Origin: Gallionellaceae bacterium
GTDB lineage: Bacteria; Pseudomonadota; Gammaproteobacteria; Burkholderiales; Gallionellaceae
Assembly: GCA_030646595.1 (NCBI GenBank)
Contig: JAUSKS010000262.1
Location: forward strand, 1-8,846
Direction of reading: 5' to 3'
Length of the DNA: 8,846 nucleotides
Shown piece after piece: positions 1 through 5,681 of this stretch; position 1 is the stretch's first letter, and each line of letters begins with the position of its first letter. Under the pieces are notes generated by a model. The model searched no databases. It was given only the letters and a program-made list of their open reading frames with translations, and had not been told where the DNA came from. Both the position numbers and the translations under genes were made by a program.

Positions 1-1184
1 AACAAGCGAAAAGCATCAATGCCCAGTGCATACAAGCGCTCCTTGTCCGGCTCCATGGGTGTAAGCGGGCGCGGATAAATCATCACTGCCGGATGATCCG
101 GTTGCAACAGCCACGGCATATCCACAAAACGGATGTCATTAAGATCATAGTTGGTCAGCGCATCGGCATTGCTGTTAAATATTTGCGAAGCAGCGTAAAC
201 CGGTAGCGCCGCATTCAGGTAAGGACGAATCAAGCGCGCCTTTTCTGCATCCGCTGCCAGAAACACCATATTGCCTGGCGCAATAACAGGCGGGGCAATA
301 TAGTTGGGGTCAGGTATGCCCGATGCCGTCAGCGGAGCCGGGCTGGGGGTGGGCACAGGATCGCCCGGCGCAGTCGGCAACAGCGCCAGCACCGCGGGAT
401 CATTGTTGAACAAAACTTCAGCAGTAATGCTGCCGCCCAGTGCTTGCCATTCCGCCGAGAAAGCCAGCACTAATCTTTTACTTAATGGCGTATCCGTGCT
501 GACGATGGTGGCATAGCGCAGCTTGGCTGCGCTGGCTAGCTGGGCCACCTGACGGGCTTCTGCTTCTGCCGACAAACCGAAAAAATACAGCTTGTCTGCG
601 CTCTTACCTTCCACCAGATTCAGCGCCAAGGTTGGCACGGTAATATCAGTCTGGGTAGCCAGCGCCGCCACGCCATCACGCGTCAGTGGCCCCGCCACTG
701 CTACCGCGCCATTGGCAATAGCCAGTTGATATAGGGTGACAATATCTTTGCCCTCATCAAAACTGCCATATACCTTGATCGGCAAGGCATGGCTTTGGCT
801 GCCCGCTGCGGCGAGAAAACCCAGATGTACCGCATCAGCAGAAGCGCCAAAGGCCGCTGATTTGAGCGGCAGCAGCAGCGCGATATGCGGCTCTGGCTTT
901 TCATCGGCAGCAGGTATGGGTGTAGACACCTGGCCTAAAGGTTGCACCTCAACTTGAGGGGGTGCTTCCACGGCAGGCATGATTTCCACTTGCCCGGCAG
1001 CTTCTACTGCGGAGCTGGGCTGTACCGTAGAAGTGGCTGGGGGTTGCGGCGATATGGCAGGCGCAGCCTGGGGCGGGGCAGGTGAGATGATAGGAGCAGG
1101 GCTTTCGGAAGTGGCACAGCCGCTCACGCTCACGTATAGTGCGGCGGCTGATAGTAAGCAAATATAAAAGGGAAAACGGTGCAT
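1..1184 (-). CDS. lpoA: LpoA/LppC-family penicillin-binding protein activator lipoprotein (3' part missing)
   Basis: This is an outer-membrane lipoprotein of the LppC/LpoA family, which in enterobacteria stimulates the peptidoglycan synthase PBP1A. The frame is open from the ATG at 1184 to the window edge, giving 394 codons with no stop, so the C-terminus is lost. The N-terminus has a basic residue, a hydrophobic stretch and a lipobox VSGC with the lipidated cysteine near residue 22. A Pro/Ala-rich linker (about residues 25-95) follows, then a periplasmic-binding-protein-like fold beginning PHIALLLPLKSAAFG and including VAGPLTRDGVAALATQ. A second Pro-rich stretch lies near residues 268-300. 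The end visible here, RLYALGIDAFRL, fits the LpoA C-terminal domain. The N-terminal TPR domain of E. coli LpoA is absent. The divergent partner is rsmI, the same arrangement as in E. coli. No convincing Shine-Dalgarno precedes the ATG, and in-frame TTG codons a few codons upstream are alternative starts. Family assignment is confident; activity on a particular PBP is inferred. Confidence 0.88.
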   Translation of the reverse strand, partial: MHRFPFYICLLSAAALYVSVSGCATSESPAPIISPAPPQAAPAISPQPPATSTVQPSSAVEAAGQVEIMPAVEAPPQVEVQPLGQVSTPIPAADEKPEPHIALLLPLKSAAFGASADAVHLGFLAAAGSQSHALPIKVYGSFDEGKDIVTLYQLAIANGAVAVAGPLTRDGVAALATQTDITVPTLALNLVEGKSADKLYFFGLSAEAEARQVAQLASAAKLRYATIVSTDTPLSKRLVLAFSAEWQALGGSITAEVLFNNDPAVLALLPTAPGDPVPTPSPAPLTASGIPDPNYIAPPVIAPGNMVFLAADAEKARLIRPYLNAALPVYAASQIFNSNADALTNYDLNDIRFVDMPWLLQPDHPAVMIYPRPLTPMEPDKERLYALGIDAFRL

Positions 1185-2042
1185 AGCGCGGACCAAAAAC
1201 AAAAATTGGAGTGTGCATTATATGTAGTTGCCACCCCAATTGGGAATTTACGTGATATTAGCTTGCGCGCGCTGGATGTATTGGCCGCAGCAGAGGTGGT
1301 TGCTGCCGAAGACACGCGCACTACCGGCCATTTGCTCGCGCATTATTCCATTACGGCTGCCAGGCTATTGGCATTGCATCAACACAACGAACGCGCGGCG
1401 GCAGAAAAAATTATCGGCCTGCTGGCACAGGGCCAGTCAGTCGCGCTGGTGTCCGACGCAGGCACACCGGCTGTGAGTGACCCTGGCGCATTAGTGGTCG
1501 AGGCGGTGCGCATGGCAGGTTACCGGGTTATTCCCATACCCGGTGCCAGTGCCGGGCTGGCCGCGCTTTCTGCTGCGGGCCTGGGTGCGCCGCATTTCCT
1601 GTTTTATGGTTTTTTGCCCAATAAATCTGCCGCGCGATGCAGTGTCTTGCAAGGATTGATCGCGCTGCCCTACACCCTGATATTTTATGAGGCACCGCAC
1701 CGCATTCTCGAATGCGTGGCCGATCTGCATAGCGTGTTCGGCGGCGAACGACAAATTGTATTGGCGCGTGAAATTACCAAATTGTTTGAAAGCATCCATC
1801 GCTGCACCCTGGCGGAAGCAATGGCCTGGCTGCATGCCGATGCCAACAATCAGCGCGGCGAATTCGTGCTGTTGCTATCCGGGGCGGAAGTAAAAACAGG
1901 ATTGGATGCAGAAGCTGAACGTGTGTTGTCGCTGTTGCTGCAAGAACTGCCGCTCAAGCAAGCCGTGCAACTGGCTGTACAAATTACCGGCATCGGACGC
2001 AAGGAACTCTATCCGCGTGCGCTGCAAATCAAGGGCGAGTGA
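1179..2042 (+). CDS. rsmI: 16S rRNA (cytidine1402-2'-O)-methyltransferase RsmI
   Basis: RsmI uses S-adenosylmethionine to 2'-O-methylate C1402 in the decoding centre of 16S rRNA and acts on 30S subunits in the cytoplasm. The 287-residue product has the usual family length (E. coli about 286). Visible tetrapyrrole-methylase-fold landmarks are YVVATPIGNLRDISLRAL (residues 15-32), AAEDTRTTGHLL (42-53), VALVSDAGTPAVSDPG (88-103), IPIPGASAGLAAL (118-130), FYGFLP (142-147), LIFYEAPHRI (167-176) and VLAREITKLFE (194-204). The chosen start is GTG at 1179, with AAGGGA at 1168-1173 five bases upstream. It gives a short polar N-terminus before the conserved core, as in E. coli. A TTG at 1206 is the main alternative and would remove nine residues. 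The start overlaps the divergent lpoA start by six bases. The C-terminus ends before the repeat element that follows. Confidence 0.95.
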   Translation: MHSADQKQKLECALYVVATPIGNLRDISLRALDVLAAAEVVAAEDTRTTGHLLAHYSITAARLLALHQHNERAAAEKIIGLLAQGQSVALVSDAGTPAVSDPGALVVEAVRMAGYRVIPIPGASAGLAALSAAGLGAPHFLFYGFLPNKSAARCSVLQGLIALPYTLIFYEAPHRILECVADLHSVFGGERQIVLAREITKLFESIHRCTLAEAMAWLHADANNQRGEFVLLLSGAEVKTGLDAEAERVLSLLLQELPLKQAVQLAVQITGIGRKELYPRALQIKGE

Positions 2043-2060
2043 ACCCGGAAAACAATTAGC

Positions 2061-2114
2061 CACAGAGAACACAGAGAACACAGAGAACACAGAGAACACA
2101 GAGAACACAGAGAA
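2061..2114. repeat. Tandem repeat, six perfect copies of CACAGAGAA
   Basis: Six uninterrupted, identical 9-bp units occupy this stretch, which is the left arm of the surrounding inverted-repeat element. The right arm holds only about three diverged units, so the left arm appears to have expanded, probably by replication slippage. The unit length is a multiple of three and the unit contains no stop codon in any of the six frames. That explains the apparent open frames reading (TEN)n on the + strand and (FSV)n on the - strand. These have no ribosome binding site or domain and I do not regard them as genes. Confidence 0.95.
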
Positions 2115-2148
2115 AATCAGTGGCTTGTTGTTAATAGTTCCTTCACCC

Positions 2149-2175
2149 CTCAGGCCAAAATGCAAAATGGCTGAG
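2149..2175. repeat. Small internal hairpin inside the inverted-repeat element
   Basis: CTCAGGCCA (2149-2157) can pair with TGGCTGAG (2168-2175) if one G is bulged, leaving a 10-base A-rich loop. It sits between the two CACAGAG arms, so a transcript of the region could fold as one hairpin nested in a long outer stem. No U-tract follows, so it is not a standard intrinsic terminator. Confidence 0.5.
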
Positions 2176-2297
2176 ACCCCGCCCTTCTCTGTGTCCTCTG
2201 TGATCTCTGTGGCTTGAATTGTGGTTTTTAGATCAATGCCCTGGCGAGGCGAGCAGAGAGAGAATCTTAATGTCAGAAGTAGAATAGAATATCGGAC

Positions 2298-3329
2298 ATG
2301 GAACTTATCCTCACCCGCCCTGATGACTGGCATCTGCACCTGCGCGATGGCGCACTGATGCAAGCCGTGTTGCCTGATACCGCGCGCCAATTCGCGCGCG
2401 CCATCATCATGCCTAATCTCAAGCCGCCAGTTACCACTACCGAACAAGCGTTGGCCTACCGTGCGCGCATCCTGGCTGCATTGCCTGCAAGCATGTTGTT
2501 TGAGCCCTTGATGACGCTGTATTTAACCGATAACACCAACGCCCAGGAAATTCGCAGCGCCAAACAAAGCGGCATGGTGCATGCAGTTAAATATTATCCC
2601 GCAGGCGCGACCACGCACTCCGATGCAGGCGTTACCGATTTGCGCAAAACTTATGCCGCGCTGGAAGAAATGCAGCGTTGTGGCATGCCGCTGCTGGTGC
2701 ATGGCGAAGTGACCGACCCTGATGTGGATGTATTCGACCGCGAGAGTGTATTCATCGCCCGTGTGTTACAACCGCTGTTGCGCGATTTTCCAAATTTGCG
2801 CGTGGTGTTCGAGCATATCACCACGGCAGACGCTGCCCAGTTTGTGGCAGAAGCACCGGAGCACATCGCTGCCACGCTCACCGCGCATCATCTGCTCTAC
2901 AACCGCAACGCCATGTTCAAAGGTGGCATTCGTCCGCATTACTACTGTTTGCCTGTGCTTAAACGCGAGACACACCGCGAGGCATTAATCATGGCCGCTA
3001 CCAGCGGCAATAAAAAATTCTTCCTCGGCACGGATAGCGCCCCACATGCGCAGCACACCAAGGAAACCGCCTGCGGTTGTGCTGGTATATATACAGCTCA
3101 CGCTGCTATTGAGTTATACGCCGAGGCCTTTGAACAAGCTGGAGCGTTGGACAAGCTGGAAGGCTTTGCCAGTTTTTATGGCGCAGATTTTTATGGCTTG
3201 CCGCGCAACACCCGCAACATCACCTTGCGCAAGCAGGAATGGGTGGTACCCGCAACGATGGGGCTGGGTGAATACAATCTGGTGCCATTGCGGGCGGGGG
3301 AAAAGATGAACTGGAAACTGGCGGGATAA
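2298..3329 (+). CDS. pyrC: Dihydroorotase, class II (PyrC)
   Basis: PyrC catalyses the reversible cyclisation of N-carbamoyl-L-aspartate to L-dihydroorotate, the third step of de novo pyrimidine synthesis, in the cytoplasm. At 343 residues it is close to E. coli PyrC (about 348). The binuclear zinc site is complete: the HxH pair H12/H14 in [10 protein letters not shown], the lysine expected to be carboxylated at K98 in [15 protein letters not shown]135 in LLVHGEV, H173 in FEHITT, and D246 in LGTDSAPH. The substrate-binding regions around N40 (MPNLKPP) and [16 protein letters not shown] (199-214) are also present. The start at 2298 places the HxH motif about as near the N-terminus as expected; the Shine-Dalgarno is weak (CGGA just upstream). 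The gene follows the repeat element and converges on the Fnr gene, with 24 bp between their ends. Confidence 0.96.
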   Translation: MELILTRPDDWHLHLRDGALMQAVLPDTARQFARAIIMPNLKPPVTTTEQALAYRARILAALPASMLFEPLMTLYLTDNTNAQEIRSAKQSGMVHAVKYYPAGATTHSDAGVTDLRKTYAALEEMQRCGMPLLVHGEVTDPDVDVFDRESVFIARVLQPLLRDFPNLRVVFEHITTADAAQFVAEAPEHIAATLTAHHLLYNRNAMFKGGIRPHYYCLPVLKRETHREALIMAATSGNKKFFLGTDSAPHAQHTKETACGCAGIYTAHAAIELYAEAFEQAGALDKLEGFASFYGADFYGLPRNTRNITLRKQEWVVPATMGLGEYNLVPLRAGEKMNWKLAG

Positions 3330-3353
3330 CAAAAAGTCGCGATTCAACCTTCG

Positions 3354-4103
3354 TCAGATGCGGTCATTTTTGCCAGTAGCGCAGCCTTGCTGTCCCAATA
3401 CCCGTTTCAGAGCAACCATGTCTTGCAATTCAATAGATCGGTTCTGTACGCTAATCAAGCCGTCTTTCTGGAATTTTGAAAACGTGCGGCTGACGGTCTC
3501 CAGTTTTAATCCCAGATAGCTGCCGATTTCTTCGCGCGTCATGCGCAAATTAAAACTGCTGGATGAATAACCCCGCGCCGCAAAGCGTTGCGACAGGTTG
3601 AGCAGGAATGCCGCCAGGCGCTCTTCCGCCTTCATGCTGCCGAGCAGCAGCATGATGCCATGGTCGCGCACAATTTCGCGGCTCAGGATTCTATGCAAAT
3701 GGCGTTGCAGGGTAGGAATGTCGCGGCTTAATTGTTCCAGTTGACTGAAATGAATTTCGCATATTTCGCTGTCTTCCAGCGCGATAGCATCACAAGGATG
3801 GATGTCGGTGCTGATCGCGTCCATGCCGATTATTTCCCCCATCATGTGAAAGCCGGTGACTTGTTCACGGCCATCGTCCAGCAAGGTGGCGGTTTTAAAA
3901 AATCCGGTACGCACTGCGTAAATGGACTGGAAGTGCTCGCCCGCACGATACAGATACGCCCCGCGTTTAAAAGTCTGCTTGGCGCTGACCATATGATCGA
4001 GCTGTTCAATCTCCCCCGCATCCAGTCCGGCTGGCAGACACAGCTCGTTCAGGCTGCACGATGAGCATGCTGTATTGGGTGTTTTCAAATTAATGGGATG
4101 CAA
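3354..4103 (-). CDS. fnr: Fnr-type oxygen-sensing transcriptional regulator (Crp/Fnr family)
   Basis: This global regulator of anaerobic and micro-aerobic gene expression binds DNA as a dimer when an oxygen-labile [4Fe-4S] cluster is intact. The 249-residue product has the E. coli FNR layout: an N-terminal cysteine cluster C13-x2-C16-x5-C22, a cyclic-nucleotide-binding-like beta-barrel (about 40-125) containing the fourth predicted ligand C115 (SEICEIHF), a dimerisation helix (about 130-165), and a C-terminal winged helix-turn-helix. The recognition helix LKLETVSRTFSKFQ keeps E202, S205 and R206, the residues that read TTGAT half-sites in E. coli FNR. An extra cysteine, C104, lies in HPCDAIALE. 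The start appears to be TTG at 4103: no ATG is in frame before the cysteine cluster, an in-frame TAG lies upstream, and the Shine-Dalgarno is poor, so the exact start is uncertain. It diverges from hemN across a perfect FNR box, suggesting autoregulation as well as control of hemN. Confidence 0.92.
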   Translation of the reverse strand: MHPINLKTPNTACSSCSLNELCLPAGLDAGEIEQLDHMVSAKQTFKRGAYLYRAGEHFQSIYAVRTGFFKTATLLDDGREQVTGFHMMGEIIGMDAISTDIHPCDAIALEDSEICEIHFSQLEQLSRDIPTLQRHLHRILSREIVRDHGIMLLLGSMKAEERLAAFLLNLSQRFAARGYSSSSFNLRMTREEIGSYLGLKLETVSRTFSKFQKDGLISVQNRSIELQDMVALKRVLGQQGCATGKNDRI

Positions 4104-4138
4104 AATAGAGGCTGTCGCCAGGCGGTGCTAAAGGCTGC

Positions 4139-4144
4139 ATTCTA
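4139..4144 (-). promoter_or_regulatory. Candidate -10 element of the fnr promoter
   Basis: Read on the - strand, this hexamer is TAGAAT, five of six matches to TATAAT. If used, transcription would begin near 4132, about 29 bases before the TTG start. The FNR box would then be centred near -42.5, one base from the -41.5 of class II FNR-activated promoters. At this position bound Fnr could activate, or could repress by covering the -35 region. No separate -35 hexamer is obvious. This is a prediction from spacing only. Confidence 0.4.
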
Positions 4145-4167
4145 CGCCAAGCGTTGCAACATGAATA

Positions 4168-4181
4168 TTGATCTAGATCAA
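4168..4181. promoter_or_regulatory. FNR box, perfect palindrome TTGATCTAGATCAA
   Basis: The sequence is an exact match to the FNR consensus TTGAT-N4-ATCAA. The four central bases CTAG are themselves palindromic, so all 14 bases are symmetric. It lies between the divergent fnr and hemN genes, and the encoded regulator keeps the residues that recognise this site. Its centre (4174.5) is 41.5 bases from position 4216, the start predicted from the candidate hemN -10 hexamer. Confidence 0.9.
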
Positions 4182-4203
4182 ATCGCACTTCCGGTTTGGC
4201 TGG

Positions 4204-4209
4204 CATAGT
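4204..4209 (+). promoter_or_regulatory. Candidate -10 element of the hemN promoter (class II FNR-dependent)
   Basis: CATAGT matches four of six bases of TATAAT, including the important second and last positions. With this hexamer at -12 to -7, transcription would start near 4216 and the FNR box would be centred exactly at -41.5, the classic activating position. No good -35 hexamer exists, as expected for a promoter that needs Fnr. The leader would be about 27 bases long. Confidence 0.5.
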
Positions 4210-4230
4210 CCGCGCTGTAAATTACAGAAC

Positions 4231-4234
4231 GGAG
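4231..4234 (+). promoter_or_regulatory. Ribosome binding site that decides the hemN start
   Basis: GGAG lies eight bases before the ATG at 4243 but only two bases before the in-frame GTG at 4237. The spacing favours the ATG, so the protein is taken to begin MDRQDIQ. Confidence 0.7.
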
Positions 4235-4242
4235 CGGTGTCT

Positions 4243-5640
4243 ATGGACAGACAGGATATTCAAGCGCTGGAAGTGGATGTGGAGTTGATACGCAAACTGG
4301 ATCGCAACGGTCCGCGCTACACCTCTTATCCCACGGCGGATCGTTTTGTCGAAGCGTTCAATGCGGATAGCTACCAGTCATGGGTGGCCAAGCGCAATCT
4401 GGGCGGCGTTCAGCGCCCGCTCTCCATTTACGTGCATATCCCGTTTTGCAATACCTTGTGCTTTTATTGCGGCTGCAACAAGGTAATCACCAAGGATAAA
4501 TCCAAGGCCGCGCTGTATCTGGAATATCTCAAAAAAGAAATTGCCATGCAGGGCGCTTTGTTTCAGGGCGACTCCCTGGTCACGCAACTGCATTTTGGCG
4601 GGGGTACGCCTACCTTTCTCAGCGATGAACAAATGAGCGAATTGATGGCGACTATACGTTCCCATTTTCGTTTGGTAGAAGGCGGGGAGTATTCAATCGA
4701 GATTGATCCGCGCAAAGTCAATGCACAAACCATAGAGCTGCTGGGTGATCTGGGGTTTAACCGCATCAGCCTGGGGGTGCAGGATTTCGATCCGGATGTG
4801 CAGAAAGCGGTGAACCGCATTCAAAGCGTAGAGGAGACATGGAGCGTAATAGGGGCGGCGCGGCGATCAGGTTTTGCATCGGTCAGCATTGATTTGATTT
4901 ATGGCCTGCCCAAGCAGAATCTTACCGGGTTTAGTCACACCCTTGATCGTGTTATTGCAGCCGACCCGGATCGCTTGGCCATTTATAACTATGCCCACTT
5001 GCCGGCACTGTTCAAGCCCCAGCGTCGCATCAACGAGGACGACCTACCTTCCGCTGACACCAAACTCCAGATCATGAGCATGGCTATCCAGCGCATGACC
5101 GCTGCCGGTTATGTGTATATCGGCATGGATCATTTCGCCAAGCCGGATGATGAGTTGGCAGTGGCGCAGCGCATGGGGCGGCTGCATCGAAATTTTCAAG
5201 GTTACTCAACCCATGCCGACTGCGATCTGGTTGCGCTCGGTGTAACCGCCATCGGCAAAGTCGGCCCGACTTACAGCCAGAATTTTCGCACCCTGGAAGA
5301 ATATTACGACAGCCTCGATAACGATGAGCTGCCCATCATGCGCGGCCTGGAGTTGTCAGCAGACGATCTGTTGCGGCGCGACATTATCCAGGCACTGATG
5401 TGCCACTTCGCCTTATCCAAAGAGTCATTTGAAATTGCTTATTTGATTGATTTCGACAGCTACTTTGAGCAGGAGCTGACGGAGCTAAAAACATATCAAG
5501 GATATGGCCTGGTCAAGCTTGAGAACGGCTGGATTACGGTCACGCCCAAGGGGCGCTTGTTGATCCGGAATATCGGCATGATTTTTGACAAATACCTGCG
5601 CATAAATCAGGAAAGAAAGATGTATTCGAAAGTGATTTGA
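4243..5640 (+). CDS. hemN: Oxygen-independent coproporphyrinogen III oxidase (HemN)
   Basis: HemN is a cytoplasmic radical-SAM enzyme that decarboxylates coproporphyrinogen III to protoporphyrinogen IX without O2, allowing heme synthesis under low oxygen. With the ATG at 4243 the protein has 465 residues, close to E. coli HemN (457). The N-terminal PRYTSYPTADRF motif is typical of true HemN rather than the HemW-like paralogues. The cluster motif is C69-x3-C73-x2-C76 followed by C78, giving CNTLCFYCGC, with Y63 just before it. GGGTPTF (119-125), EIDPR, NRISLGVQDFDPDVQKAVNR, IDLIYGLPKQ and the C-terminal HemN domain with GMDHFAKPDDELA and FQGYSTHADCDLVALG complete the family pattern. An FNR box and a candidate promoter lie upstream. 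ccoN follows after 41 bp, so both may be on one transcript; supplying heme for the oxidase is a natural link. Confidence 0.96.
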   Translation: MDRQDIQALEVDVELIRKLDRNGPRYTSYPTADRFVEAFNADSYQSWVAKRNLGGVQRPLSIYVHIPFCNTLCFYCGCNKVITKDKSKAALYLEYLKKEIAMQGALFQGDSLVTQLHFGGGTPTFLSDEQMSELMATIRSHFRLVEGGEYSIEIDPRKVNAQTIELLGDLGFNRISLGVQDFDPDVQKAVNRIQSVEETWSVIGAARRSGFASVSIDLIYGLPKQNLTGFSHTLDRVIAADPDRLAIYNYAHLPALFKPQRRINEDDLPSADTKLQIMSMAIQRMTAAGYVYIGMDHFAKPDDELAVAQRMGRLHRNFQGYSTHADCDLVALGVTAIGKVGPTYSQNFRTLEEYYDSLDNDELPIMRGLELSADDLLRRDIIQALMCHFALSKESFEIAYLIDFDSYFEQELTELKTYQGYGLVKLENGWITVTPKGRLLIRNIGMIFDKYLRINQERKMYSKVI

Positions 5641-5667
5641 GTAAGTGGGTTTAAATTTTTTATTTTA

Positions 5668-5676
5668 AGAGGAGGT
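5668..5676 (+). promoter_or_regulatory. Strong ribosome binding site of ccoN
   Basis: The stretch around AGGAGGT is nearly a full anti-Shine-Dalgarno match and ends five bases before the GTG at 5682. It supports the GTG start, which gives the N-terminus [10 protein letters not shown]. The preceding bases (about 5650-5667) are very AT-rich, which should keep the site unstructured. Confidence 0.85.
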
Positions 5677-5681
5677 AAAGC

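Larger units (their letters stand above)
2059..2213. repeat. 155-bp non-coding element with imperfect terminal inverted repeats (CACAGAG family)
   Basis: The left end, 2059-2087, matches the reverse complement of 2185-2213 at 27 of 29 positions, and the outermost ten bases (GCCACAGAGA / TCTCTGTGGC) are identical. Just outside, CAATT (2053-2057) and AATTG (2217-2221) continue the symmetry at slightly different spacing. The left arm is lengthened by tandem copies, and the centre carries a second small hairpin. In an rsmI-pyrC transcript the arms could form a stem of about 29 bp in several registers. The element has no transposase gene and no clear target-site duplication. From memory, similar CACAGAG-type dispersed repeats occur in intergenic regions of many environmental bacteria; I could not check copy number here. 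The rest of the gap to pyrC (2214-2297) shows no gene and no promoter I can support. Confidence 0.8.

Noticed and set aside
2061..2213. CRISPR-like array
   Set aside because: The 9-bp units are directly adjacent with no spacers and the second arm is inverted. No cas genes are present.
2280..2290. TAGAAT hexamers as a pyrC -10 element
   Set aside because: Two overlapping candidates lie very close to the ATG and neither has a -35-like hexamer at suitable spacing in 2255-2268, so support is too weak to annotate.
2043..2297. RNase P RNA or another structured RNA gene next to rsmI, where rnpB is found in some proteobacteria
   Set aside because: The gap is short, is mostly taken by the repeat element, and I saw none of the conserved rnpB core sequences.
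1875..2447. A 190-codon open frame on the - strand and a 103-codon frame on the + strand (1906-2217) across the repeat element
   Set aside because: Both are kept open by the 9-bp repeat, which lacks stops in every frame. They overlap rsmI and pyrC, have no ribosome binding site, and encode FSV or TEN low-complexity runs.
3330..3353. Shared terminator between the convergent pyrC and fnr genes
   Set aside because: The 24-bp gap has no stem followed by a T-run on either strand. Termination may occur inside the opposing gene, but nothing marks it.
5443..5456. Possible second FNR site near the end of hemN, TTGAT followed by TGATTTCGA
   Set aside because: There is only one good half-site; the second half does not match ATCAA at the right spacing. 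It lies within coding sequence more than 220 bp before ccoN.
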